This document shows positions 1 through 7,047 of a DNA stretch of 62,171 nucleotides, piece by piece. The notes beneath the pieces are model-generated. The model worked only from the letters and a program-made list of their open reading frames with translations. It had not been told where the DNA came from and made no database searches. Within the stretch, counting starts at the first letter, position 1; every line of letters begins with the position of its first letter. Location of the stretch: the IMG/VR virus record IMGVR_UViG_3300031772_000034, positions 1 to 62,171 of that record. The stretch is one strand, 5' to 3'. The DNA comes from a virus. Both the position numbers and the translations under genes were made by a program.

Positions 1-66
1 CTGCAGCAGGAGACTACTGGGAAGCGATCCTACTGCGCCGCACAGATGGATAACAAAAGGAGGTAG
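1..66 (+). CDS. possible 3' end of an upstream gene (partial)
   Basis: Frame 1 is open from the left edge to a TAG at 64-66 that overlaps the ribosome binding site of the next gene, an arrangement common in this genome. Only 21 codons are visible, with no recognisable motif. Frame 2 is also open here, so this could be chance. Confidence 0.25.
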   Translation: MQQETTGKRSYCAAQMDNKRR

Positions 67-67
67 G

Positions 68-424
68 ATGAGGAAGGATTACGAGTACATACAGAACGCT
101 ATCTCAGTGCAATTGGTTAGTACTGAGGAGGGCTCGAAGGTCATCGAGGCTTTGATCGATGAGGACATAGAGAGCCCTGAACTGACCCAGTCGCCTGAGG
201 TAGAGACGTTACTGTTCCTGGATTCGGAGTATGTGACCATCCAGGCACAAGACGTCGACCGCAATCATGGAGTGTCGCTCAAGCAATGGTATGATCGCTT
301 ATGCGGTACATACATAGGCTATGACGCGGCATTCGATATCGAGAAGTTCGGTCTGACCTATGAACGGTTCGTTAAGATGTGGACCGATGAGTTTCTCGCA
401 GTCTCTGTAGTCATCTGGGACTAG
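68..424 (+). CDS. hypothetical protein, 118 aa
   Basis: Acidic protein of 118 residues that I do not recognise. The ATG follows a good AAAGGAGG site. No membrane segment, signal peptide or cysteine motif is visible. It is the only gene before a gene-poor stretch of about 650 bp. Its frame is open upstream to the window edge, so an earlier start is possible, but the Shine-Dalgarno sequence supports this one. Confidence 0.6.
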   Translation: MRKDYEYIQNAISVQLVSTEEGSKVIEALIDEDIESPELTQSPEVETLLFLDSEYVTIQAQDVDRNHGVSLKQWYDRLCGTYIGYDAAFDIEKFGLTYERFVKMWTDEFLAVSVVIWD

Positions 425-772
425 GATGTAGGGTCGAGTAAGTGGAGTGTTGAGAACCGAATCCGAATCTAGCCCTGCTAGTGGGGAATAAACACTAGCC
501 GCCTACCTATAAGAGAGTGCAACGGTAGAGGCATACGTCTGCTCATTTGTTGTACTATGTAGTCCCGACAACTACACACACCACCGGTCGTGGACAAGAG
601 TTCAGTCCGGACTCTATAGGGTAGGGTGGGGGCTTGAACATTTCATTCTCCCTAGTCCACCTGTCCATCACTAATGGTACTATAAGTATACTACAACCAT
701 CATGCTTGTGTCTAGCCTCATGACAGTCTACACTACAGTACAGCACACAGTGCAGGTAGGTAGTCATCTCTC
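425..772. other. gene-poor stretch with several short inverted repeats
   Basis: No ORF with a ribosome binding site is seen. Three short hairpins are visible: GCTAGTG/CACTAGC (477-499, 9-nt loop), TGTAGT/ACTACA (558-576, 7-nt loop) and AGAGT/ACTCT (597-615). None is followed by a T-run, so they do not look like intrinsic terminators. Function unknown; it could hold processing or operator sites, or an untranslated RNA. Confidence 0.4.
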
Positions 773-802
773 TTGCCACAATATGAGGTATGGTAGTATA
801 AT
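773..802 (+). promoter_or_regulatory. promoter of the repeated phage family, upstream of a non-coding stretch
   Basis: TTGCCA at 773-778, 18-bp spacer starting CAATATGAGG, TATAAT at 797-802, then TTATTTGG. The spacer and downstream bases match the family consensus (TTGACA, CAAAATGAGG, TATAATTTATTTAAG). Unlike other members it is not followed by AAGAAAGGAGG or a gene, which suggests an untranslated transcript. Confidence 0.6.
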
Positions 803-809
803 TTATTTG

Positions 810-997
810 GTAGAGACAGTTCGAACGGGAAAACTTTCCCCCCTCTCCACTCTACCCACCCCCCTGGGTCGCGCGCCTAAAGGGTTGCGCGGGGAGGCAG
901 GGAAGGTGGCGGGGCGCGCGGCTGTGAATCTTATGACCCCTTCACCTGTAGGTAGGGTGTTATCCCCTTCCCCCTTAAGAGTATGAATCTTATGATC
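810..997 (+). ncRNA. candidate structured non-coding RNA or leader
   Basis: The segment begins just after a family promoter (773-802) and ends at the next one (998-1027), with no credible ORF between. It is far more GC-rich than its neighbours. It contains an early pyrimidine tract (about 829-865), a purine-rich tract (about 888-920), a GGGAA/TTCCC mini-hairpin near 828-841, and an exact inverted repeat CGCGCGCC (870-877) / GGCGCGCG (913-920). Existence of a stable RNA is inferred from promoter position and pairing potential only. It could instead be a long 5' leader of the gene at 1073. Confidence 0.35.
925..995 (+). repeat. direct repeat TGAATCTTATGA x2
   Basis: The 12-mer TGAATCTTATGA occurs at 925-936 and 984-995, 59 bp apart. 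The second copy ends two bases before the -35 box of the next promoter, a position that suits an operator. No protein is known to bind it; this is inference from placement. Confidence 0.4.
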
Positions 998-1027
998 TTG
1001 ACACAAAATGATACTATCAATTATAAT
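998..1027 (+). promoter_or_regulatory. family promoter upstream of 1073
   Basis: TTGACA at 998-1003, 18-bp spacer beginning CAAAATGA, and TATAAT at 1022-1027. It has consensus sigma-70 boxes and the shared spacer sequence of the phage family. It reads into the small gene at 1073. Confidence 0.85.
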
Positions 1028-1072
1028 TATAGTAGCAAGACAGCTTGACCATACTTAATGAAAGGAGGCAAG

Positions 1073-1291
1073 ATGTGTTTTAGTGAACAGCAGGCCAAAA
1101 TGATGTTGAAAGAGTTCAAGATGGACCAGAAAACGCTTGTTGATGAGCTTTCCGTCTTTGCGGGCTCACAATTTGATTATGGCCCAAATGACTTCAGTCT
1201 GTATGAGAACCGGCTGAACGTGATGTTGCAATTCCTACGTGGCGCTGTTAAGATGATAGAGAACCGGTTCGCCAAAAAGGATAAAGAATAA
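1073..1291 (+). CDS. hypothetical protein, 72 aa
   Basis: Small predicted soluble protein, rich in Met, Lys and Phe, not recognised. The start at 1073 is chosen over 1058 because AAAGGAGG lies directly upstream of 1073 and would lie inside the longer version. It is the first gene after the promoter at 998, so probably an early-expressed accessory protein (inference). Confidence 0.65.
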   Translation: MCFSEQQAKMMLKEFKMDQKTLVDELSVFAGSQFDYGPNDFSLYENRLNVMLQFLRGAVKMIENRFAKKDKE

Positions 1292-1339
1292 TGAGGAATC
1301 GGTACAAACAAATTGTTACTTTATAATAAAGGAGGGGTC

Positions 1340-1660
1340 ATGGCAAACATTAAAAGGTTTCGGATTATCGGTGATGCCCCATACAATCTGTATGAGAATG
1401 CGGATGTATTGAAGATGCTTGGCTGGTGTGCGCTACCATCCTTCAATATGAACATCAAGTGGTCATCTGCGCCGACAAGATTTACCCCGACTGAACATGG
1501 CGGAAGCCTATCTCACTATAGCTTTGAGATTAATGGCGAAGAAGCAGTTAGGATGGAGTTCTTGCAAAACATTCTCACTGTCCTGATATCAGGTGGGGCT
1601 GAGATACATGCTAAAGAATGCATGGACTACGAAAACGGCGAATGGATTAACTGGGAATAA
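1340..1660 (+). CDS. hypothetical protein, 106 aa
   Basis: Unrecognised 106-residue protein. The start at 1340 has AAAGGAGG upstream; the longer frame from 1313 has none. Hydropathy suggests a soluble protein with no membrane segment. A TATAAT lies at 1322-1327 but no matching -35 is visible, so I do not call a promoter there. Confidence 0.65.
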   Translation: MANIKRFRIIGDAPYNLYENADVLKMLGWCALPSFNMNIKWSSAPTRFTPTEHGGSLSHYSFEINGEEAVRMEFLQNILTVLISGGAEIHAKECMDYENGEWINWE

Positions 1661-1694
1661 TAAGGAGGCGATGGCAATCAAGAAAGGAGGCAGG

Positions 1695-1874
1695 ATGGTA
1701 GAAAGTAATCGTGAGTGGCTTCGGGACCCAGTCAAGTGTGAGAACGGGAAATGGTATTTCTCCGAAGAGAATTGGTCCTTCCGTCATGGTCCCTATGCGA
1801 ATGAGGCCATGGCTCGGGAAGCATTCCGAGAATACTGCAAGAACTGCCTGCCTGAAGACAAGGAGGGGCCGTGA
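1695..1874 (+). CDS. hypothetical protein, 59 aa
   Basis: Small protein rich in Trp, Glu and Arg (motifs NREWLRD, ENWSFRHGPY), not recognised. Two in-frame ATGs, 1671 and 1695, each follow their own AAGGAGG. I prefer 1695 because its site (AAGAAAGGAGG) matches the leader used throughout this region. It overlaps the GTG start of the next gene by 4 bases. Confidence 0.6.
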   Translation: MVESNREWLRDPVKCENGKWYFSEENWSFRHGPYANEAMAREAFREYCKNCLPEDKEGP

Positions 1875-3055
1875 ACAGATTTGCCGATGCGAATTTTTCG
1901 GATATTGCCAAAGAGGTGGACTATCATTTCCAGCGAGCGCATCTTTCCTACGACGAGGACGACTGGATGAATCTGGCCCTAGAGTATTATTGCGACGAAG
2001 TGGGGGCGGAGTTCGACCAGGTGGATTACGATTGGTTCGTCAAGAAAATGCACGATGCCCGAAAGACCAAAAAGGTTACGGTGGGAACCGCGAACAGGTT
2101 CTCCGAGCGAATCAGCCGGGTAGTCCGATCCCTGGGTGCATCACCCGATCAACAAGAAATGAACGAGAGGTTTTCCGATTTTATTTACGACAAATTTCTC
2201 GGGGAGCGCGGGCAATTGCAGGATTATGGGGAATGCGAATTTGAACATTGGGGAGACGATTGGGGAGGGTTTGCCGGGGTTCACGTTACCGATAAGAAGA
2301 ATTTATATTCTATTGACTTTCTGCTTACCCCCAGAGGAAAGATGCAGGCCACGATTCATATGCCCCATTGGGGTGCTGAAGATTTTATTTCGGAAGAAGT
2401 GGTTGGCCGCCCAGAAGGAGCGTGGCTAGAGTTTTTCAACAAGATGATGCTTCGCTTTTATGGGGAGATAGAAAAGCATTTAGAGGGGAAGGCGACCCGC
2501 ACCGCCGCCAAGATCGAATGGCTCATCTATAACCCGAAGGAAAATCTTTTCTGGTCCAACAGAGATGGCTGGGTAGATAAGGATTCTGCCACTGTATTTC
2601 TCGACGACGAAAAAGATCGTTACTCCCATATCCCTGGGGTCGGAAGCAAATGGGTTCCGGTGGATTTCAAGCAACTTGAGAAGAAGGGGATCGACGATGG
2701 CCTTGTGGTGTACGTTCCGACCTCTCAAGTCCAAGAAGGAAGGGCACCATCGTCGGAAAAGACCGCGGTGAGGGGCAATAAGAGGGTAACCTCAATTATT
2801 ATTGATGACTCCAACGAAGGCCAAGTCATTCTTGATGCTTGCTGTGACCTACCAAATGGAGAAGGCAACACGTCCGTGAACGTGACTTTCTATTACAAAA
2901 AGGTTACCCTCTCTCATGGTGAGGAGGGGAAGTTAAACCTGTCCTTCTTCGCTGTGGGTGAGGATGACACTGACATTGAGGTCTCTCTGACAAAAGATAT
3001 GGTGGAGAAGATCCAAGAGAACATGTTCCAGTGGTTAATCAAAGGCAGCCTATAG
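1871..3055 (+). CDS. hypothetical protein, 394 aa
   Basis: Largest gene of the first 11 kb; not recognised. It starts at GTG 1871, with AAGGAGG just upstream and overlapping the previous stop. The first 160 residues are acidic, rich in Asp, Tyr and Trp. The middle (about 230-300) has aromatic-rich segments such as EWLIYNPKENLFWSN. The last 90 residues alternate beta-like stretches. There is no signal peptide, membrane helix or nucleotide-binding motif. Confidence 0.7.
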   Translation: MNRFADANFSDIAKEVDYHFQRAHLSYDEDDWMNLALEYYCDEVGAEFDQVDYDWFVKKMHDARKTKKVTVGTANRFSERISRVVRSLGASPDQQEMNERFSDFIYDKFLGERGQLQDYGECEFEHWGDDWGGFAGVHVTDKKNLYSIDFLLTPRGKMQATIHMPHWGAEDFISEEVVGRPEGAWLEFFNKMMLRFYGEIEKHLEGKATRTAAKIEWLIYNPKENLFWSNRDGWVDKDSATVFLDDEKDRYSHIPGVGSKWVPVDFKQLEKKGIDDGLVVYVPTSQVQEGRAPSSEKTAVRGNKRVTSIIIDDSNEGQVILDACCDLPNGEGNTSVNVTFYYKKVTLSHGEEGKLNLSFFAVGEDDTDIEVSLTKDMVEKIQENMFQWLIKGSL

Positions 3056-3063
3056 GAGGGCGC

Positions 3064-3306
3064 ATGAAGGTGATCGTGCCATTAATGTTGAGCGCAAAAG
3101 CACTTCAAGAATTCGGGGCCGCGCCACAGTTTGAGTTCGACGTCGTTAAGGAATCGGTGTATTACCTTATTCGTTATCAAGGTGCCGATATGTCCTTTAT
3201 CGGTGAAACAGCCGAAGAAGTTGTGGCCCAGCTGGTTGATTTCTTAAAAACCGATCCAGTCGTGATCTCTGTAGGGGATCCTATCATTGAGCTTGACACA
3301 AAATGA
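3064..3306 (+). CDS. hypothetical protein, 80 aa
   Basis: Small unrecognised protein starting at 3064 after AGGAGGGC. Its TGA stop (3304-3306) falls within the spacer of the promoter at 3293, so the end of the gene and the promoter share sequence. Confidence 0.65.
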   Translation: MKVIVPLMLSAKALQEFGAAPQFEFDVVKESVYYLIRYQGADMSFIGETAEEVVAQLVDFLKTDPVVISVGDPIIELDTK

Positions 3307-3322
3307 GGCCTTAAATTATAAT
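3293..3322 (+). promoter_or_regulatory. family promoter upstream of 3344
   Basis: TTGACA 3293-3298, 18-bp spacer beginning CAAAATGAGG, TATAAT 3317-3322, then TTATTCAAGAAAGGAGG. The likely start of transcription is only about 15 bases from the ATG, giving a minimal leader that is little more than a ribosome binding site. Confidence 0.9.
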
Positions 3323-3343
3323 TTATTCAAGAAAGGAGGCCCA

Positions 3344-3553
3344 ATGGCAGATAAGGTGGTGGCAGTCGTACGAACGACAAAGAATTGGATGGTTCTTTGC
3401 GAAGTCGACGGCATCCGGTGTCATCGGAGATACTACTATAAGAAGGACGCGATCAGATTGAAAGAGGCCCTGGATGCCGTCACTGCAAAGGGAGGACGGT
3501 TCTTGGATACTTATGGTTCAAACTTTTTCCAAACCTTTCGGGAGGGGCAATGA
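3344..3553 (+). CDS. hypothetical protein, 69 aa
   Basis: Basic protein with a YYYKKDA stretch, not recognised. Start at 3344 is fixed by AAAGGAGG and the promoter at 3293, which excludes the longer frame from 3287. Its TGA overlaps the ATG of the next gene (ATGA). Confidence 0.65.
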   Translation: MADKVVAVVRTTKNWMVLCEVDGIRCHRRYYYKKDAIRLKEALDAVTAKGGRFLDTYGSNFFQTFREGQ

Positions 3554-3717
3554 CGATAGAAGAGAAAGACCAAATTAATCAGGCAGTCCAAAGCGCATGG
3601 AATCACCTTCGGAAGCTGATAGAGCTCACAGGATCTGTTAGCGGGACCATGGGACCAATCGCGGGAGTGCAGGAAGAGCTGGCGAAGATCAAGCGCATCG
3701 CCGAAAAGGGGGCCTAA
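3550..3717 (+). CDS. hypothetical protein, 55 aa, helical
   Basis: Short, mostly helical protein with heptad-like spacing at its end (EELAKIKRIAEKG). It begins at an ATGA overlap with the previous gene, with GGGAGGGG upstream, and ends in TAATG overlapping the next start, so the three genes are translationally coupled. Confidence 0.55.
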   Translation: MTIEEKDQINQAVQSAWNHLRKLIELTGSVSGTMGPIAGVQEELAKIKRIAEKGA

Positions 3718-4181
3718 TGGGGTGCGACATTCACTGCTTTGCAGAAAAGTATCGGTGGGGAAAGTGGGTAAAGATTGGAGAGGTCTTCGATAACCCTTTT
3801 CATGACCCCACATTCCCCCGATCCAGTTGGAACTCTCGCAAAACCGACCAGCCGTATTCTGAACGTAATTACTACATGTTCTCGATTCTGGCAAATGTCC
3901 GAAATGATTGGGGCATCATTCCGATCGCAATGCCAAAGGGCTTTCCTGTGGACGTATCTTCTGATGTCTGGAACTATTCCAACGATAAGTACGGCCGAGA
4001 TGGCCATTCTCACAGCTGGCTTACAGTTGATGAGCTCCTTGCGTATGATTGGTATCGCACGATTACCATTGATAGAGTCCCGATGACTTATCGGGATCTC
4101 GCTTCTCCGAATATTCTCTTCTACAACCTGAGAAAGGTTGGCCAAAAGAAGGTGAGGATCGTTTTCTTCTTTGATTGCTGA
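3717..4181 (+). CDS. MGCDIH-type conserved phage protein, 154 aa
   Basis: Begins MGCDIHCFAEKYRWGKW, the opening typical of a widespread uncharacterised phage and bacterial family. A second conserved block, HSHSWLTVDELLAYDW, lies near residues 97-112. The N-terminal Cys and His residues suggest metal binding, but no function is established. Coupled to the previous gene by TAATG. Confidence 0.8.
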   Translation: MGCDIHCFAEKYRWGKWVKIGEVFDNPFHDPTFPRSSWNSRKTDQPYSERNYYMFSILANVRNDWGIIPIAMPKGFPVDVSSDVWNYSNDKYGRDGHSHSWLTVDELLAYDWYRTITIDRVPMTYRDLASPNILFYNLRKVGQKKVRIVFFFDC

Positions 4182-4183
4182 TC

Positions 4184-4213
4184 TTGACACATTATGATGC
4201 GATCGATTATAAT
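4184..4213 (+). promoter_or_regulatory. family promoter upstream of 4237
   Basis: TTGACA 4184-4189, 18-bp spacer beginning CATTATGATG, TATAAT 4208-4213, then TAAAGTAAGAAAGGAGG. It lies 2 bases after the preceding stop. The bases before the -35 (TTGCTGATC) are repeated before the promoter at 7413. Confidence 0.9.
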
Positions 4214-4236
4214 TAAAGTAAGAAAGGAGGCCAAGA

Positions 4237-4407
4237 ATGAGACGCCAGATAGATGTGAATGTCAATCATTGCTCAAGGAACAGAAACAAAGCCCATTGGC
4301 GAAAGGTTACCAATGAGGTAAAAGCGATCTTTCGGATCGATCGCAAGGCCGAGAAGGATTCAGACAATCGATTGGTCTGGTCGACAGAAAGGAGAGTCCA
4401 TGCTTAA
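4237..4407 (+). CDS. hypothetical protein, 56 aa, basic
   Basis: Very basic small protein (about 17 Arg and Lys among 56 residues), starting at 4237 after AAAGGAGG of the promoter leader. Such composition fits nucleic-acid or ribosome contact, but no family is recognised. Its last 8 bases overlap the start of the next gene. Confidence 0.5.
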   Translation: MRRQIDVNVNHCSRNRNKAHWRKVTNEVKAIFRIDRKAEKDSDNRLVWSTERRVHA

Positions 4408-4900
4408 AAGAGTATTCATTCAAGAAGGCTCCAAGCTCATTGGAGTCATTACCCTCAAGCCAGACGTATCCCACCAGCTCATAGAGCTGATCCCAGATGA
4501 TGGAAAGAAAGGCATTCAGGTTGTACAACCCCTCTGGGAAGACCATCCGAACGATCCGCCATCTCCGCCTTTGATCGACCTGACCGAAGAAGAAAAGAAT
4601 TTCGTTTACAATAACCTGATGGATTTCGACAAGGCCGATGTCATCGACATGCTTTTCGGCTACATCAGTTCGGATCCGGATGCGATCGTCTCCTGGAAAG
4701 CGGATTATAAGGACGAGCAGGATGAAGCGAACGAAGAAGTAGTGTCTACGGAGGCGATGAACAGGGAGATCCTGGAACTCTGGAATTCAAAGGTGGGCAT
4801 CGATGGCTTTGTGACGCGCATTTTAGAGCGCACATGGCCGATGGAGCCGGTACAAATATTGGCCCATGCGTTTAACTTGGTTTCGCTTACCACAAGATGA
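4400..4900 (+). CDS. hypothetical acidic protein, 166 aa
   Basis: Unrecognised protein. The second half is strongly acidic (KDEQDEANEEVV), followed by a helical C-terminus. Start 4400 is supported by AAAGGAGAG. Its TGA (4898-4900) lies within a degenerate copy of the family promoter. Confidence 0.65.
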   Translation: MLKRVFIQEGSKLIGVITLKPDVSHQLIELIPDDGKKGIQVVQPLWEDHPNDPPSPPLIDLTEEEKNFVYNNLMDFDKADVIDMLFGYISSDPDAIVSWKADYKDEQDEANEEVVSTEAMNREILELWNSKVGIDGFVTRILERTWPMEPVQILAHAFNLVSLTTR

Positions 4901-4921
4901 GGTCGTTAAGGGTAATTACCC
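4887..4921 (+). promoter_or_regulatory. degenerate family promoter with a perfect 12-bp palindrome
   Basis: TTACCA (4887-4892), 18-bp spacer beginning CAAGATGAGG, GGTAAT (4911-4916), then AAGAAAGGAG. The layout and spacer match the family, but both core boxes are mutated. GGGTAATTACCC at 4910-4921 is a perfect palindrome covering the -10 site, so this may be a decayed, weak or repressor-controlled promoter. Confidence 0.5.
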
Positions 4922-4939
4922 AAGAAAGGAGCTGCTGAA

Positions 4940-5149
4940 ATGGTGAACGATCGGAAGAGGAAAGAGAAGTCTCAGGAGAAGCGGGAAACGCCGGAACAAC
5001 AGGTCCGTCAGCAGATGGAAACAGATCGTCGGTGCGGGATTTCCAGGCCGGCGGGGCATTATTCGAACTCCATCATCCGGGCGCGGAATGGTGGCGTGAA
5101 GCATCAGTTTGAGGATTCCATCGGCGGGTGCTCGGCGAACTATAAATAG
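4940..5149 (+). CDS. hypothetical basic protein, 69 aa
   Basis: The first 30 residues are highly charged and helical; the C-terminal half has a SIIRARNGGVKHQFEDSIGG stretch. Not recognised. RBS AAAGGAG, spaced 8-9 bases from the ATG. Confidence 0.55.
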   Translation: MVNDRKRKEKSQEKRETPEQQVRQQMETDRRCGISRPAGHYSNSIIRARNGGVKHQFEDSIGGCSANYK

Positions 5150-5177
5150 TCACCGAGAACACCAGAAAGGAGACAAA

Positions 5178-5402
5178 ATGGACGTCCATCTTCATAACGT
5201 TGACCCGAAGACTGTCATCGTCTGCGCAGTTCTACCTGATTCGGTCGCGCATGAGTGGCAACGGAAAAACGGGACGATTTACTCATCGATCGACATCTAT
5301 CTCAAATCCGCTACCGAGACCCTTCATATTACAATGTTCTCGACCGACTATCCCGGTGCGCACGGTCTTTGGGGAGAACCTCTTCAGTGTTCAAGCTCTT
5401 GA
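5178..5402 (+). CDS. hypothetical protein, 74 aa
   Basis: Unrecognised small protein starting at 5178 after AAAGGAG. Its TGA stop (5400-5402) is part of the TTGACA box of the next promoter, the same economy seen at 10184. Confidence 0.6.
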   Translation: MDVHLHNVDPKTVIVCAVLPDSVAHEWQRKNGTIYSSIDIYLKSATETLHITMFSTDYPGAHGLWGEPLQCSSS

Positions 5403-5428
5403 CACAAAAAGGGGAACTGCTTTATAAT
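5399..5428 (+). promoter_or_regulatory. family promoter upstream of 5450
   Basis: TTGACA 5399-5404, 18-bp spacer beginning CAAAAAGGGG, TATAAT 5423-5428, then TAAAGTAAGAAAGGAGG. The -35 overlaps the preceding stop codon. Confidence 0.88.
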
Positions 5429-5449
5429 TAAAGTAAGAAAGGAGGCCAC

Positions 5450-5779
5450 ATGACAGAAAATGCGGTGATCACAATGGGCGGAATTGCCGACGCCCACGGC
5501 ATTGAATCCTTTATGTTGGAGGAGGAAGCCAAAAAGAACGGCAACATTCTCGTGCTCCGTGCGATGGCCAACCGCCAGCGGCATGCGGTCGTGTACTTCG
5601 CCGATCTCGATCAGAAAGGTGTCGATGCCGTGAACGCAATGATTCGGGCGAACGATTTCATCAATGCGCTCAAGGTTTTAAAAGTGCGCGCGAAAGAAGT
5701 TCGCCTCGCTGACGGCATGGGCAACGTTCATCAGAGCTGGGATATGATCCCGAATCCCAAGCTCGATCCTTGGAGGTAA
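5450..5779 (+). CDS. hypothetical protein, 109 aa
   Basis: Unrecognised soluble protein. RBS AAAGGAGG comes from the promoter leader. Alternating charged and hydrophobic segments suggest a small mixed alpha/beta fold. It overlaps nothing, and the next gene starts one base after its stop. Confidence 0.6.
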   Translation: MTENAVITMGGIADAHGIESFMLEEEAKKNGNILVLRAMANRQRHAVVYFADLDQKGVDAVNAMIRANDFINALKVLKVRAKEVRLADGMGNVHQSWDMIPNPKLDPWR

Positions 5780-5780
5780 T

Positions 5781-5948
5781 ATGCCCGAATTACTCTACGA
5801 GGTGATCTTGGGGCTTATAAGCATTGCCGCAGGCGTTATCGCATGCGTAGTCACCAACATCATTCTAATATGGTGGCGGATAAGAAAGCTCAAACTAAAG
5901 GCTCTCCGCCAAATGGATGAAGAGGAAAGGAGGCATCATGTTGTGTGA
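5781..5948 (+). CDS. small single-pass membrane protein, 55 aa
   Basis: One clear hydrophobic helix at residues 9-32 (ILGLISIAAGVIACVV and on), followed by WWRIRKLKLK and a charged tail, predicting an N-out/C-in inner-membrane protein. RBS TGGAGG. It overlaps the next gene by 11 bases. Role unknown. Confidence 0.6.
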   Translation: MPELLYEVILGLISIAAGVIACVVTNIILIWWRIRKLKLKALRQMDEEERRHHVV

Positions 5949-6132
5949 CTGCTGCGCAGCTCGGGACGCATTTGTTATGGATACCCGAGAGTTTAAAACG
6001 GGTTTCCATAAGTTCAAAGTATGTCGGCAATGCTACGGTCTGGCCGATGGAACTTTCAAACGGGTTTATGGTAAAACCCAACATCGCCTGAAGAGGATCC
6101 AGTGGTTCTTCGACAGGTTTCTCGGAATCTAA
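5938..6132 (+). CDS. small zinc-ribbon protein, 64 aa
   Basis: CDCC at residues 3-6 and CRQC near residues 30-33 form a likely four-cysteine zinc site; the C-terminal half is basic. Start 5938 is set by AAAGGAGG; the frame from 5917 would include that site. Function unknown, possibly nucleic-acid binding. Confidence 0.6.
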   Translation: MLCDCCAARDAFVMDTREFKTGFHKFKVCRQCYGLADGTFKRVYGKTQHRLKRIQWFFDRFLGI

Positions 6133-6145
6133 AAGGAGGCGCAAG

Positions 6146-6772
6146 ATGGCAGAGTTCAGAATCAAAGGAACCGCAGAAGTGTCGTATTCTTGGGAGTCGG
6201 ACTGTGAAGTAAACGGAACGATCGGCCATGATGGCCTCGATGTCAATGAACAGGGTCTTAGAGATCTCGAGGAAGGCCTTATCCAAGCTGGATCCGGATC
6301 GCAGGAGGTCGAAATCGATACCACGATTGAGGCCGATTCCGTTTCGGACCTTAAACGGATGCTCGATAAGTTCTCGGACGCCCGGTCGTGGGACATCTCT
6401 TGTGAGGTAGGCCATAACCAAGAAAAGCTCGTTTCCATGTCGGCGGATGAAGTCGAACTCAACGTGACAGCCTACGAGATCCGGGATGAGCTTACCGAGG
6501 ACGAAACACGCCTACTTAATCAGGCGAAAGAGCAGGTGGAAAAGCTCAACGCACTGTGCGCTCCCTTTACCGATATCATCAATCTCCTCAAGATCCCCAC
6601 GATTGAAGTTCACGCAGATCAGGAGCCCACACAGAATATTCCTCCCGCGAGCCCTCAAATCACCGCTGGAATACAGGCGTTGAGAACTCTCCAGGATCTC
6701 ACTGGGCGGCTCAAAGGGATGCTCGGGGAGTTCGAGAGACTTATGAAGGAAAAAGAAGTCAACCTGGATTAA
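6146..6772 (+). CDS. hypothetical acidic protein, 208 aa
   Basis: Unrecognised. The first 120 residues are acidic and beta-like; residues 120-150 and 175-205 are helical with coiled-coil character, separated by a proline-rich linker (IPPASPQ). RBS AAAGGAGG. Confidence 0.65.
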   Translation: MAEFRIKGTAEVSYSWESDCEVNGTIGHDGLDVNEQGLRDLEEGLIQAGSGSQEVEIDTTIEADSVSDLKRMLDKFSDARSWDISCEVGHNQEKLVSMSADEVELNVTAYEIRDELTEDETRLLNQAKEQVEKLNALCAPFTDIINLLKIPTIEVHADQEPTQNIPPASPQITAGIQALRTLQDLTGRLKGMLGEFERLMKEKEVNLD

Positions 6773-6783
6773 TAGGAGGCACG

Positions 6784-7047
6784 ATGCATCAATTTGGATT
6801 TTTCCGCATTCCAGAACGAATGATGGAGGGGATCGAACTTTACGTTCGGCATCATATTCGGCCGGGCGACTTCCTCTGCGCGGTAATATGCAACGATCTG
6901 AAGGAAGCTGTCGCAAGGGCCGATGATGAGAACATGATGAACCTTCCTGCGTTCGTTGATTACTTTTACAATAACGCTCCTCCTGCGTGTTGGGGGTCAA
7001 AGAAGAAGCTGGACGAGTGGCTCGCATTACGGAAGGTGCCCGAATGA
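6784..7047 (+). CDS. conserved phage protein, 87 aa
   Basis: Contains IPERMMEGIELYV, RPGDFLCAVICNDLKEAV and RADDEN, then FYNNAPPACWGS, a pattern I recognise from many phage and prophage small proteins of unknown function. RBS TAGGAGG. Stop overlaps the next start as ATGA. Confidence 0.7.
   Translation: MHQFGFFRIPERMMEGIELYVRHHIRPGDFLCAVICNDLKEAVARADDENMMNLPAFVDYFYNNAPPACWGSKKKLDEWLALRKVPE

Noticed and set aside
803-1006. Minus-strand ORF of 67 aa over the GC-rich stretch
   Set aside because: No ribosome binding site, every supported gene is on the + strand, and the frame arises from the GC-rich structured sequence.
1322-1327. TATAAT before the gene at 1340
   Set aside because: No acceptable -35 at 16-18 bp and no family spacer; part of an AT-rich junction.
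1711-2244. + strand ORF of 177 aa overlapping two genes
   Set aside because: Starts inside the 59-aa gene, Arg/Gly-rich shadow composition, no Shine-Dalgarno sequence.
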